From IMG/VR virus record IMGVR_UViG_3300022413_000016, positions 1 to 48,695 of that record: a DNA stretch of 48,695 nucleotides; one strand, given 5' to 3'. This document shows positions 37,674-45,349 of this stretch, in pieces (the stretch's first letter is position 1; every line of letters begins with the position of its first letter). A program made the translations under genes and the position numbers. Under the pieces are notes generated by a model that had not been told where the DNA came from, ran no database searches, and saw only the letters and a program-made list of their open reading frames with translations. Origin of the DNA: a virus.

Positions 37674-40600
37674 GTGGCGGACATCCGGATAAGGGCCGTT
37701 CGCGCGGCGATTCGAACCGGAACGGGGACCCAAGACTTTACGGTTTCGGGTTTTGGTACGCCGAAAGCGGCGCTCGCGCTGTACTCATACGCAACCGCCG
37801 ACGAAACGGAGGCCAACCACGCCGGGCTAGGTATCGGCGCGTGGGATGGCACGAACGAGCGAAGCGCCTTCACCTGGCGCGAGCATGACCTCGGAACGTC
37901 GGACGCCGGCGGCCATGTGTCCGATACAAAATTCCTCCGGATCCTCGACCAGGCAAACGCAACCCTGGCAGAGTGTGACGCGGATTCATTCATAACCGAC
38001 GGGGTCCGGCTCGACTGGACCACGATGGGCGCCGCGGCCGAGGGGACCTTGCTGACGGTTGTTCTTTTCGGCGGCGACGACCTGAGCGCCGCGGTAGGTC
38101 ACAAGGCGGGAGCGGGTACAGTCAACGGCACGGCGGCCGTTACCGGGCTCGGCTTCGAGCCCGACCAGGTAGTCGCGTTCGGGTGTATGGGCCAGAACCC
38201 GTCCGCGACCGCGTTCGACGATGCAAAAATGACGGTCGGCTTTTGCGACAACGGAGCCGGCATCGTCCAGCGAAGCCACGGATTCTATTTTCAGGACAAC
38301 GTCGGCACGACTAGCTACGGGGGCCAGGACTCACAAACCTACGTAGCGCGAAGTAACACGACCGCACTGCAAAGCGCGCTCGAGATAACGTCATTTGAAA
38401 GCGGCGGTTTTACGCTAACCACGCGGGTTAGTACGACCGAGGTCCCGACCGTTTGCTTTTTGGCGCTCGAGTATGGGGGGGCGAGCCATTGGGTTGGGGA
38501 TCAAAGTACGCTCACCTCGACGGGAAACCAGAACATAACGGCCCCGGGATTCGATACGCAGGCCGCGCTCGCGTTCTACGGCTTTCACCAGGATTTCGAC
38601 ACGATCGTAGTCGTGAACTCGGCCGCTCCCCTGTCTGTCGGGGTATTGACAAAAAACGAGGAGTTTTCGCACGGCGTAACGGGACGCGACAATTCGAACA
38701 CAACGGACGAACATTCCTGGACCGCGTCCAAATTCCTATTTAGCCGGAACTATGTAGGAAACCAGGGCTATGACGGGGCCGGTACGCCCGACTCGCTCGG
38801 TTTCGACGTCAACTTTACTAAGGTTCTGGGCGTTGCGAGGCACGCGCACTACCTCGCGGTCGAGGTTGGCACGATCGCGGTCCCGGCGGTCTCGGCGGCG
38901 CTTGGCGCGGTCGCGCCCGCGCGCATCGACCAGGAGGTCGCGGTCCCGGCCGTGTCCTCGAGCGCCGCGGTCGTGGCGCCGAGCGTTACCGGCGCGCAGT
39001 CTGTAGCGGTCTCGGCGACGCCGGCGACTTTGGCGGTCGTGGCGCCGGCCCGCCTCGACCTCGAGACGGCCGTCCCGGCGGTGGCGGCGAGCTCGGCGGC
39101 CCTGGCGCCCGAGCGGATCGATCTCGAGGCGGCAATCCCGGCGGTGGCGGCGGCCTCCGCGGTCGTCGCGCCCGACCGGACCGACCTCGAGGCGGCCGTC
39201 CCGCCGGTGGCGGCGAGCTCGGCGGTGATCACCCCCGACCGGCTCGACCTCGAGGTCGCCGTCCCGGCGGTCTCGGCGGCCCTGGCCTCGGTCGTTCCGG
39301 ATATCTACTTCGACCAAACGGTCGGGGTCCCGGCGGTCTCGGCGGCCCTGGCGGCGGTGGCGCCCGACCGGACCGATCTCGAGGCGGCCGTCCCGCCGGT
39401 GGCGGCTAGCTCGGCGGTGATCACCCCCGACCGGCTCGACCTCGAGGTCGCCGTCCCGGCGGTCTCGGCGGCCTCTGCGGTCGTCGCCCCGGGCGTGGGC
39501 GGAGGGCAGAACGTCGCCACGCCGGCCACGGCGGCGACCCTGGCGGTCGTCGCCCCCGACCGCCTCGACCAAACCGTTAGCGTGCCGGCCACGTCCGCGA
39601 GCGCCGCCGTGGTGGCGCTCGACGTGGCTTTCGACCAGGCGATCGGGGTCCCGGCGAGCTCCTCGAGCGCCGCCGTGGTGGCGCCGGAGCGGCTCGACCT
39701 CGAGGCCGCGGTCCCGGCGGTGCCGGCGAGCTCGGCGGCCCTGGCTCCCGATCGGATCGACCTCGAGGCGGCCGTCCCGGCGGTGCCCGCGAGCTCGGCG
39801 GTGGTCGCCCCCGACCGCCTCGACCTGGTTATCGTTCCCGAGGCAATCCCCGGGGTCGCGTCCTCGGCGGTCCTGGCGCCCGACCGGATCGACCAAACGG
39901 TCGGCGTCCCGGCGGTGCCGGCGGCCCTGGCGGCCGTCACCCCGAGCGTTGGCGGCGCCCAAATCGTCGCGGTGCCGGCGGTCTCGGCGGCGCTCTCCGT
40001 TGCTCCGTTGCCCCAATCGGTCGGGGTCCCGGCGGTCTCGGCGGCCCTGGGCGTGGTTGCTCCCGGGAGCGTCGACCGAACGGTCGCGGTCCCGCCAATC
40101 GTGGCGGGAACCTTCGCGGACGTGGGTCCGCGGGTGCTCCGGATCGATCTCGAGGTCGGGGTAAACCCGCCCGACGCGCCGGTCGAGGCCTTTTCGGCCG
40201 TCCTGGCGCCCGCCCGGATCGACCAAACGGCCCAGGTCCTCGAGACCCCGCTCGCGACCTTCGACTCGCCAGGGGCCGCCCAGGTCGACCAAACGGCCAC
40301 GGTGCCGTCGGTCTCGGCGAGCTCGGCGGCGGTGGCTCCCGACCGGGTCGACCAGGCGATCGACGTCCCGGCCGCCTCGGCGAGCCTGCTCGTGCCGGCC
40401 CCCAACGTCGGCACGCTCCAAACTGTCGCCGTCCCGGCCACGGCGGCCAGCTCGAGCGCCGTCGCGCCCGACCGGGTCGACCAAACGAGCAACCTCCCGG
40501 CCACGCCCGCGAGCGCCGGCGTACTGGCCCCGGAGGTCTATTTCGCCCAAGGGGTCGCGGTCCCGCCGGCGGCCTCGAGCGCCGGCGTGGCGGCCCTGGA

Positions 40601-41249
40601 TCGGATCGACCAAACGGTCGGCGTCCCGGCGGTGCCGGGCGCCCTAGGGGTCGTCGCTCCGACCTTCTTCGGCGAGGTCGCGGTCCCGGCGGTCTCGGCG
40701 ACCCTGGCGGCCGTTGCCCCCCGGGTCGACCAGGCGATCGACGTCGGGGCAATCTCGGCGGCCCTGGCGGTCGTGGCGCCCGATCGCGTCGACCAGGTCT
40801 CGGTAGCGGTCCCGGCCGCCTCGGCGACCCTGGGCGTCGTAGCGCCCGACCGGGTCGACCAGGCGATCGACGTGCCGGCTACGCCGGCGCTCCTGCTCGC
40901 GATCGCGCCTAACCTCGATTCCGACCAGGCGGTCGGCGTGCCAGTCGTGGCGGCCGTCCTGGGCGTCCTGGCGCCGGGCACCTTCGAAGGTCTGGCCCAG
41001 CCGGCCCCGGCCGAGGCGCGCATCGGGCCTAAGCAAGGCTACCCGATCGTCGTCGTAACGATCCCCCCAATAGCGCCGGCGGGCGCCTTTACCGAGACCC
41101 TGGTAGGCCTGGCGCGCACGATTCACGTACTCGAGGGCTCGGTCGCGATAGGCCAGACCCAGGATGGGTCCGCGACCATCGGCCAGACCCAGGAGGGCGA
41201 GGCCTCGGTCGTAAGCGTCCAGGAGGCCGAAACGGCGCTCCTCCCGTAA
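37674..41249 (+). CDS. Giant fibre protein with about 33 short repeats
   Basis: 1,191 residues from a GTG start. Residues 1-400 form a globular beta-rich region (VSGFGTPKAALALYSYATAD, and a second related block with FDTQAALAFYGFHQDFDTI), looking like two copies of one beta-sandwich. Residues about 402-1110 are roughly 33 units of 20-22 residues, consensus VAVPAVSAALAVVAPDRIDQ. The end (about 1110-1191) has GSVAIGQTQDGSATIGQTQE. Such short repeats of alternating Val and Ala with Pro and Asp turns fit a trimeric beta-spiral or beta-solenoid shaft. No Lys or Cys occurs in the repeats. The DNA repeats too, so the number of units may vary. Confidence 0.75.
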   Translation: MADIRIRAVRAAIRTGTGTQDFTVSGFGTPKAALALYSYATADETEANHAGLGIGAWDGTNERSAFTWREHDLGTSDAGGHVSDTKFLRILDQANATLAECDADSFITDGVRLDWTTMGAAAEGTLLTVVLFGGDDLSAAVGHKAGAGTVNGTAAVTGLGFEPDQVVAFGCMGQNPSATAFDDAKMTVGFCDNGAGIVQRSHGFYFQDNVGTTSYGGQDSQTYVARSNTTALQSALEITSFESGGFTLTTRVSTTEVPTVCFLALEYGGASHWVGDQSTLTSTGNQNITAPGFDTQAALAFYGFHQDFDTIVVVNSAAPLSVGVLTKNEEFSHGVTGRDNSNTTDEHSWTASKFLFSRNYVGNQGYDGAGTPDSLGFDVNFTKVLGVARHAHYLAVEVGTIAVPAVSAALGAVAPARIDQEVAVPAVSSSAAVVAPSVTGAQSVAVSATPATLAVVAPARLDLETAVPAVAASSAALAPERIDLEAAIPAVAAASAVVAPDRTDLEAAVPPVAASSAVITPDRLDLEVAVPAVSAALASVVPDIYFDQTVGVPAVSAALAAVAPDRTDLEAAVPPVAASSAVITPDRLDLEVAVPAVSAASAVVAPGVGGGQNVATPATAATLAVVAPDRLDQTVSVPATSASAAVVALDVAFDQAIGVPASSSSAAVVAPERLDLEAAVPAVPASSAALAPDRIDLEAAVPAVPASSAVVAPDRLDLVIVPEAIPGVASSAVLAPDRIDQTVGVPAVPAALAAVTPSVGGAQIVAVPAVSAALSVAPLPQSVGVPAVSAALGVVAPGSVDRTVAVPPIVAGTFADVGPRVLRIDLEVGVNPPDAPVEAFSAVLAPARIDQTAQVLETPLATFDSPGAAQVDQTATVPSVSASSAAVAPDRVDQAIDVPAASASLLVPAPNVGTLQTVAVPATAASSSAVAPDRVDQTSNLPATPASAGVLAPEVYFAQGVAVPPAASSAGVAALDRIDQTVGVPAVPGALGVVAPTFFGEVAVPAVSATLAAVAPRVDQAIDVGAISAALAVVAPDRVDQVSVAVPAASATLGVVAPDRVDQAIDVPATPALLLAIAPNLDSDQAVGVPVVAAVLGVLAPGTFEGLAQPAPAEARIGPKQGYPIVVVTIPPIAPAGAFTETLVGLARTIHVLEGSVAIGQTQDGSATIGQTQEGEASVVSVQEAETALLP
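38880..41000 (+). repeat. DNA-level tandem repeats of about 63-66 bp coding for the shaft
   Basis: Units read CCGGTGGCGGCGAGCTCGGC and GACCGGCTCGACCTCGAGGT with substitutions; unit length stays a multiple of three. At least one two-unit block (about 39173-39272 and 39361-39456) is nearly identical, pointing to recent duplication. Confidence 0.75.
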
Positions 41250-41256
41250 TGCGGGC

Positions 41257-41285
41257 TTGACACTCCGCCGGAACCCGCCTAGATA
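41257..41285 (+). promoter_or_regulatory. Strong sigma70-like promoter for the repressor gene
   Basis: A perfect -35 TTGACA (41257-41262) and -10 TAGATA (41280-41285), 17 bases apart. The ATG at 41293 lies at about the expected start of transcription, so the mRNA would be leaderless, as for lambda cI from PRM. The -35 is framed by GCGGG and CCCGC (41251-41255, 41274-41278), a possible operator. Confidence 0.65.
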
Positions 41286-41292
41286 ATGGGGC

Positions 41293-41532
41293 ATGCCGAA
41301 ACGAGCCGTAAAGCGTCCGGAATCCTTCGCGGAGCGCGTCGGGCGGGAACGCCGCGCCCGGAAAATGAGCGTTACGGCCACGGCTCGAGGGGCGGGAATC
41401 TCGAGGCAATCGCTTATCAATATCGAAGCCGGTAACCAGGTTCCGAAAATCGCCACGGTCCAGGGTCTCGCGCGCGCTCTCGGGGTCGACGTCGCCGACC
41501 TAATGTTCGGAAACGGAAAGGGACCCGAGTAG
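41293..41532 (+). CDS. XRE-family transcription regulator
   Basis: 79 residues. One helix-turn-helix fills most of the protein (about 25-73): ARGAGISRQSLINIEAGNQV with the classic Q/SLxxIExG motif and IATVQGLARALGVDVADLMF. No oligomerisation or cleavage domain is present, so it cannot be a full cI-type repressor cleaved by RecA. It may be a small repressor or Cro-like regulator. It has its own promoter and no Shine-Dalgarno site. Its stop is followed directly by the next ATG. Confidence 0.85.
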   Translation: MPKRAVKRPESFAERVGRERRARKMSVTATARGAGISRQSLINIEAGNQVPKIATVQGLARALGVDVADLMFGNGKGPE

Positions 41533-41862
41533 ATGGCGGCAAAGCTCTATCAAAACGACGTCGGCGTAATCATCCGGCGCAAGGTAACCGACCGCGAAAC
41601 GGGTCTCGGGGTCAACCTGAGCAACGCGACCGAGCTCCGTTACCTTGTCGAGGAACCGGACACGACGCCGAAGATTTGGACGGCGGTCGTTTCGCCTACC
41701 GACCCTACGAAAATGGATCACACGGTAGCGGCGGGCGAGCTGCATTTCCGGGGCAAGTTTCGGCTACAAGCCGTCGTCAGTCTACCCGGGGGCGTCGAGC
41801 TCTCGGGCGAGGTCGAATCGATCGAAGTAGGGCAACGGCTCAAGGTGCCCGCGCCCGCATAA
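41533..41862 (+). CDS. Hypothetical phage protein, 109 residues
   Basis: MAAKLYQNDVGVIIRRKVTD opens a beta-rich protein with VNLSNATELRYLVEEPDT and a GELHFRGKFRLQAVVSLPGG block (about 69-88). It resembles small immunoglobulin-like phage tail proteins often described as BppU-N or fibre accessory proteins. Not certain; it begins directly after the regulator. Confidence 0.55.
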   Translation: MAAKLYQNDVGVIIRRKVTDRETGLGVNLSNATELRYLVEEPDTTPKIWTAVVSPTDPTKMDHTVAAGELHFRGKFRLQAVVSLPGGVELSGEVESIEVGQRLKVPAPA

Positions 41863-41880
41863 CCGAAAAGGGGTAATGGA

Positions 41881-42144
41881 ATGGACGCTTGCATTTCTTG
41901 CGGTGGGAGTGGGTTCGCGCACCGGGCAACGGTGACCCTCGGCGTGTCGGGGATGACAATCGAGAGCGTAGACGCTTGCGGGGATTGCGCCGGGACCGGC
42001 GTCGTCGGCCCTCTCGACGACGACGACCATGTCGTAACGCCCGAGCCGGCCGAAACAACTATCACAATGAATGACGTCGCGGTGGCGATCGGTCGCGACG
42101 TCTCGCAATGCGACCCGCTAAACGATCCTTCCTCGCTGCTATGA
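41881..42144 (+). CDS. DnaJ-type zinc-finger protein
   Basis: 87 residues. CISCGGSG (4-11) and CGDCAGTG (33-40) are two CxxCxGxG motifs as in the DnaJ central zinc domain, without J-domain or peptide-binding part. Ribosome binding site AAAAGGGG lies eleven bases upstream. Small phage proteins of this type may act as zinc-dependent chaperone mimics or nucleic-acid binders. Confidence 0.65.
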   Translation: MDACISCGGSGFAHRATVTLGVSGMTIESVDACGDCAGTGVVGPLDDDDHVVTPEPAETTITMNDVAVAIGRDVSQCDPLNDPSSLL

Positions 42145-42434
42145 ATCTTCCGGCCGAAACCGCGGCGAAATACTGCAAGGTCTGCGGTGGGACGGGGGAG
42201 CTCGAGGTCGAGTGCAACGGCTGCGCCGGGACCGGAAAGGTCGTGGTCACGCCCGAGGAGGCGCAGACCTATAGAATAGCGCTTGAGACGATCGCGCTTT
42301 GTATGTGTGAAACCAACGAGGCTACAGGGGGGACCTGCCGTGCCGACGAACCGCTACATCCGGAAGGCTGGTGTCCCGCGTGCATTGCACGGGAGGCCCT
42401 TGGCCGTCCCCGGCCGGCGAGGCCCCGCCCTTGA
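42141..42434 (+). CDS. DnaJ-type zinc-finger protein, second copy
   Basis: 97 residues from the ATG overlapping the preceding stop (ATGA); an earlier in-frame ATG at 42108 would add 11 residues. CKVCGGTG and CNGCAGTG (about 12-19 and 28-35) again match CxxCxGxG. A second Cys cluster, CMCET...CRADE...CPACI, follows (about 54-80), so two zinc sites are likely. The two neighbours look like a tandem duplication. Confidence 0.65.
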   Translation: MNLPAETAAKYCKVCGGTGELEVECNGCAGTGKVVVTPEEAQTYRIALETIALCMCETNEATGGTCRADEPLHPEGWCPACIAREALGRPRPARPRP

Positions 42435-42652
42435 AACGCACGCGCATAGGCGGGGCGCCGCGGATGTCCCCGGCCGTCGAGGCCCTTTCGGGAATCCTGT
42501 TCGGGCTCCTGGCCCTGCTCGCTTGCGTCGCCCTGTTCTGGCCCGACCTCGTCGATAGCGTCGGGCCGCAGTTAGACGAGGAGCGAAAAGGCCAAGCGTA
42601 TTCCGCCGAGGATCGCGTTACGGAGACCGTCGCGGACCGCGCCGGCGGCTAG
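42431..42652 (+). CDS. Small membrane protein, 73 residues
   Basis: Starts at a TTG overlapping the preceding stop (TTGA) or at ATG 42464. One membrane helix (ALSGILFGLLALLACVALFW, about 17-36) precedes a charged C-terminal tail (LDEERKGQAYSAEDRVTETV). It converges with the leftward pair, whose 3' end it overlaps. A membrane-anchored protein near lysis-type genes; could be an antiholin or spanin part. Confidence 0.45.
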   Translation: MKRTRIGGAPRMSPAVEALSGILFGLLALLACVALFWPDLVDSVGPQLDEERKGQAYSAEDRVTETVADRAGG

Positions 42653-42877
42653 CGCCGAGGTCGCCGACCCTAGATTCGCGAGGCTCGCGTTTACCACGGC
42701 GCGCGCCTCGGCGACGTCCTCGCCGGCGAGCTCGCGCAGGGACAGGTCGGTCATCCGAAGCGTAAGATCGCGCACGCGCGGGCGGATCGTATCGTCGAGC
42801 ACTCCGCCGGCGCGCTTGAAACGGTCCTCAACTAGGGCAAGGACGTTATCGGCGATCGCTTCGCTCGTCGCGCTCAC
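42572..42877 (-). CDS. Hypothetical leftward helical protein
   Basis: 101 residues from a GTG that overlaps the stop of the upstream lipoprotein gene (GTGA on the minus strand). Helical throughout with a small C-terminal apolar stretch (AILGGIRLAFSLLV). Together with the lipoprotein it forms a two-gene leftward unit. Overlap with the rightward gene at 42431 is about 80 bases at their 3' ends. Confidence 0.5.
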   Translation of the reverse strand: MSATSEAIADNVLALVEDRFKRAGGVLDDTIRPRVRDLTLRMTDLSLRELAGEDVAEARAVVNASLANLGSATSALAAGAVRDGLRNAILGGIRLAFSLLV

Positions 42878-43182
42878 TGTCCCGCCCCCAGCTCCGCGAT
42901 TGCCTGCTCGCTAACTTGTATGTTCAAATTCCAATCGGCTAGCAAATTGTGGAGGTCGACCCGCTCCTCGACGCTAAGGGTTACGTCGGCGTCGATATAC
43001 GCTCGAAACCGCGGGGCGATTACGTCGTGCGTTGCGCGCGCCGACTGGACCCAGGCGGGCGCCGGCGCTTGCATCCATTTGGTAGAGGTACAGGCGGCCC
43101 CGAGGCAAAGCGGGAGGACGACCAGGACGAGGAGCAGGACCGGGCGGAGAATCGATCGATTTCGAGCGTAGACGGCGCGCAT
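42874..43182 (-). CDS. Lipoprotein, spanin-like candidate
   Basis: 102 residues. A basic start (MRAVYARNRSILRP) leads to a hydrophobic core (VLLLVLVVLPLCLGAAC) with the lipobox LGAAC, so C31 or so should be lipidated. The mature part is Ala/Asp-rich and helical. Strong ribosome binding site AAAAGGGTAAACA on the minus strand. Outer-membrane lipoproteins near lysis genes are often o-spanins, which would imply a Gram-negative host; no matching i-spanin is clear. Confidence 0.6.
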   Translation of the reverse strand: MRAVYARNRSILRPVLLLVLVVLPLCLGAACTSTKWMQAPAPAWVQSARATHDVIAPRFRAYIDADVTLSVEERVDLHNLLADWNLNIQVSEQAIAELGAGQ

Positions 43183-43220
43183 TGTTTACCCTTTTCGGTG
43201 GTGGTGGTGGATTCGAGGCA

Positions 43221-43508
43221 ATGCCCCAGCTTTACTACGAAGTCCCCGCAGGCGAAAGCCTTTGCACTTGTGGCGCGCCGATTGCGTGGGTAAAAACCCG
43301 CTCGGTCGATCGGTTTCCCCTGGACCTCGAGCACCGGCACCCGACCCGCCAGGAGCTCGCCCGGCCGCATTGGCCCTACTGTAAGCATGCGAGCGCGGCC
43401 CAAAAGGCCCAGGCGCTCGCCGAGGCCGACCTCGGCCGCCGGCCGGTCTCGGTCGACTTTCAGGAGCGATCGGAGCGGGATAACGAGGGGGGTAATCTGT
43501 GGGATTGA
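43221..43508 (+). CDS. Hypothetical zinc-binding protein
   Basis: 95 residues from the ATG at 43221; TTG at 43182 is in frame but would add a Gly run. CTCGAPIAWVKT (about 14-25) with HWPYCKH (about 54-60) looks like a C-C-H-C/C-H zinc site, a pattern seen in small phage proteins before RusA-like resolvases. It overlaps the next gene by 10 bases. Confidence 0.55.
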   Translation: MPQLYYEVPAGESLCTCGAPIAWVKTRSVDRFPLDLEHRHPTRQELARPHWPYCKHASAAQKAQALAEADLGRRPVSVDFQERSERDNEGGNLWD

Positions 43509-43930
43509 AGGCCCGCCGGCGCCGCAAGCCGCCTCCGCTCTCGGCCCGAACCGTCGAGCTCGTCGACGGAATCCTGATTGTCGTCCAGGGCCTCGAGCCG
43601 CCCAGCCTGAACGGTCGCGGCGGGCTTATCCGGGCCGACTGGCGAGCTCGCCGGCGGCGACTCGAAACCCTAAAGCTCGTGCTCCTGGCGGCCCGGCCCC
43701 CCCGGCTCTACGCGCGACGGTGCCGGGTTCATTACGTCCGCAGCTACGCCGCCCGGCCGCTCGACGCCGACAACCTCGCGGCGTCCTTCAAGCTCGTAGG
43801 CGACGCCCTCGTTTCGATCGGGGTTTTACGGGACGACGACCGCCTCGAGCTAAGACCCGCCCAGCGGCCCCGCGGCGGGCGCGGGCCGTTCTTCACCGTA
43901 GCGATTAGGGCAACCGCCCCCAACCCTTGA
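43499..43930 (+). CDS. RusA-like Holliday junction resolvase
   Basis: 143 residues from a GTG. LDADNLAASFKLVGDALVSI followed by GVLRDDDR (about 89-116) matches the RusA pattern D-x-DN...K...DAL...DD, giving the three expected acidic metal ligands. The basic N-terminus fits DNA binding. RusA cuts four-way junctions and helps resolve replicated or recombining phage DNA before packaging. Confidence 0.75.
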   Translation: MGLKARRRRKPPPLSARTVELVDGILIVVQGLEPPSLNGRGGLIRADWRARRRRLETLKLVLLAARPPRLYARRCRVHYVRSYAARPLDADNLAASFKLVGDALVSIGVLRDDDRLELRPAQRPRGGRGPFFTVAIRATAPNP

Positions 43931-43943
43931 TAGGGTCCCTGAC

Positions 43944-44366
43944 GTGGCTAAGGTCCTCGTATGCGGCAAGACGGGCTCGGGTAACCGCCTGGTAGTTTCG
44001 CTACTGCGCGCGGCGGGGGTGCGGACAATGCTTTATCACGGGGAGCGCCAGGCCAACGGCATTAGGTGGAGCGGTAACCCGAAGGACCCCGAATCGTGGA
44101 CGCACCTCGTTATCCCGATCCGCGACGAGCGTTATCGGCAGCTCTCGAGGACGCGCGTCCGCCCCGAGTGGTCGGAACCCGATTGGGATCGCTACGCCTT
44201 CGCCTGGCGCTACGGGATCCCGATTCTAGAGGTCGAATATCGCGCAATCGTCGAGCGCCCCGGGCGCACGCGAATAGGGATACTGGAATTTGTAGGCGCG
44301 CCGAGTTCGACCCCTTGGCCGACCATCATTTACGACGCGGACGCAAAATACTCTAACCAGGGATAA
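43944..44366 (+). CDS. Small P-loop protein, sulfotransferase-like
   Basis: 140 residues from a GTG. The N-terminus KVLVCGKTGSGNRLVVSLLR (about 3-22) has a glycine loop that resembles the 5'-phosphosulfate loop of sulfotransferases or a degenerate Walker A. LVIPIRDERYRQLSRTRV (about 55-72) matches the family's RDPR...S region at a distance. It is half the usual enzyme length. Related small proteins occur near phage fibre genes. A sulfotransferase role is speculative but notable because the genome also encodes a sulfatase. Confidence 0.45.
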   Translation: MAKVLVCGKTGSGNRLVVSLLRAAGVRTMLYHGERQANGIRWSGNPKDPESWTHLVIPIRDERYRQLSRTRVRPEWSEPDWDRYAFAWRYGIPILEVEYRAIVERPGRTRIGILEFVGAPSSTPWPTIIYDADAKYSNQG

Positions 44367-44370
44367 GCCA

Positions 44371-45345
44371 ATGGTGCATGTAATTGGACCGAGCTACGAC
44401 GGAGTTTTCCTCAAGGCCTCGACCCCCGACTTTTCGCTCCAGGATTACGCCGGCGTCGAAAGCGGCGAGCGGGTAAAGGTTATCGTCACGCACCGGGCCG
44501 GGGTGATAACCAACCTCCGCCAACCGCAACCGCGTTGGGATATCCATAACGCCGAATTTACGGCGCGCGTCCACGACTTCCCGCGCGACGACCCGCGTAA
44601 CGCCGTATGGCCGGGCGAGCCGCAAAGCGAACAGGACCTATATCGGGCGCGGTGGGCGGAGCGCGCCTATATGCTCTATGACGGGGTTATCGAGGAGTGT
44701 CTTTTCCGTTGGCTCCATAAGGAGCACGGACCCTATCTAACCCTCGTCGGAAACTTTCTTGTCCGGCGTAACGTATTCGACCATTGCGCGGGGCAAGGGT
44801 TGCAGATAGTCCAGCGTCCAAACGAAATTGATACCGCACTCTGGCCCCTGGACCCCGACGCGGTAATCGATATCCGCGGAAACGCCTTCAACTATTGCGG
44901 TTTGTGGCACGGCCGGGGCCGCGCGGCTTTCGCGTGTACGGCGTTCGGCGGGGCCGAGGTCGTGGTCGTCCGCCGAAACCGATTCATTCACGACCACGAC
45001 CGTCCGGGCTGGCTTCAATGGATAGACAAGGCGACGCCGGGCGCTATCAATATCGACCGCCGGCGAATCGCAAAAGTCCTAAACAACCGGATTGCCTATA
45101 AGGGCATGCGCTCGAGGCCGGTAATCCGCCTCAACGGCGCGACGGAACACAGCTACGCAATTTTGCGAGGCAACGATTTTATCCACGGCGGAAAGATCGA
45201 CGTAACGAGCTTCGACGCCGTCGTTATCGCGCGCAACACCTATTCGCCGGCGGACCCAAACGAGCCCGAGCCGATCGTAAGGGTATGGGATCGCGGCGGC
45301 GTCAATATCCACACGGGGCCGATAAGCCAAGACTGGACGACCTAG
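44371..45345 (+). CDS. Right-handed beta-helix protein
   Basis: 324 residues made mostly of beta-helix turns: YDGVIEECLFRWLHKEHGPY, FLVRRNVFDHCAGQGLQIVQ, VIDIRGNAFNYCGLW, VVVRRNRFIHDHDRPG and YAILRGNDFIHGG. It is a paralog of residues about 20-400 of the protein at 19805, sharing HKEHG and FDHCAGQ motifs, but lacks the repeat tail. Such proteins form trimeric spikes that bind or degrade surface glycans. No catalytic residues can be assigned. Confidence 0.75.
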   Translation: MVHVIGPSYDGVFLKASTPDFSLQDYAGVESGERVKVIVTHRAGVITNLRQPQPRWDIHNAEFTARVHDFPRDDPRNAVWPGEPQSEQDLYRARWAERAYMLYDGVIEECLFRWLHKEHGPYLTLVGNFLVRRNVFDHCAGQGLQIVQRPNEIDTALWPLDPDAVIDIRGNAFNYCGLWHGRGRAAFACTAFGGAEVVVVRRNRFIHDHDRPGWLQWIDKATPGAINIDRRRIAKVLNNRIAYKGMRSRPVIRLNGATEHSYAILRGNDFIHGGKIDVTSFDAVVIARNTYSPADPNEPEPIVRVWDRGGVNIHTGPISQDWTT

Positions 45346-45349
45346 GAAA

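Noticed and set aside
38736-40613. A 625-residue open frame on the minus strand opposite the repeat shaft
   Set aside because: It is an Arg/Gly/Asp-rich antisense shadow created by the GC-rich repeats; the plus-strand frame is longer and has a sensible folded N-terminus.
31997-41249. Diversity-generating retroelement acting on fibre genes
   Set aside because: No reverse transcriptase gene or template/variable repeat pair with A-specific differences was found.
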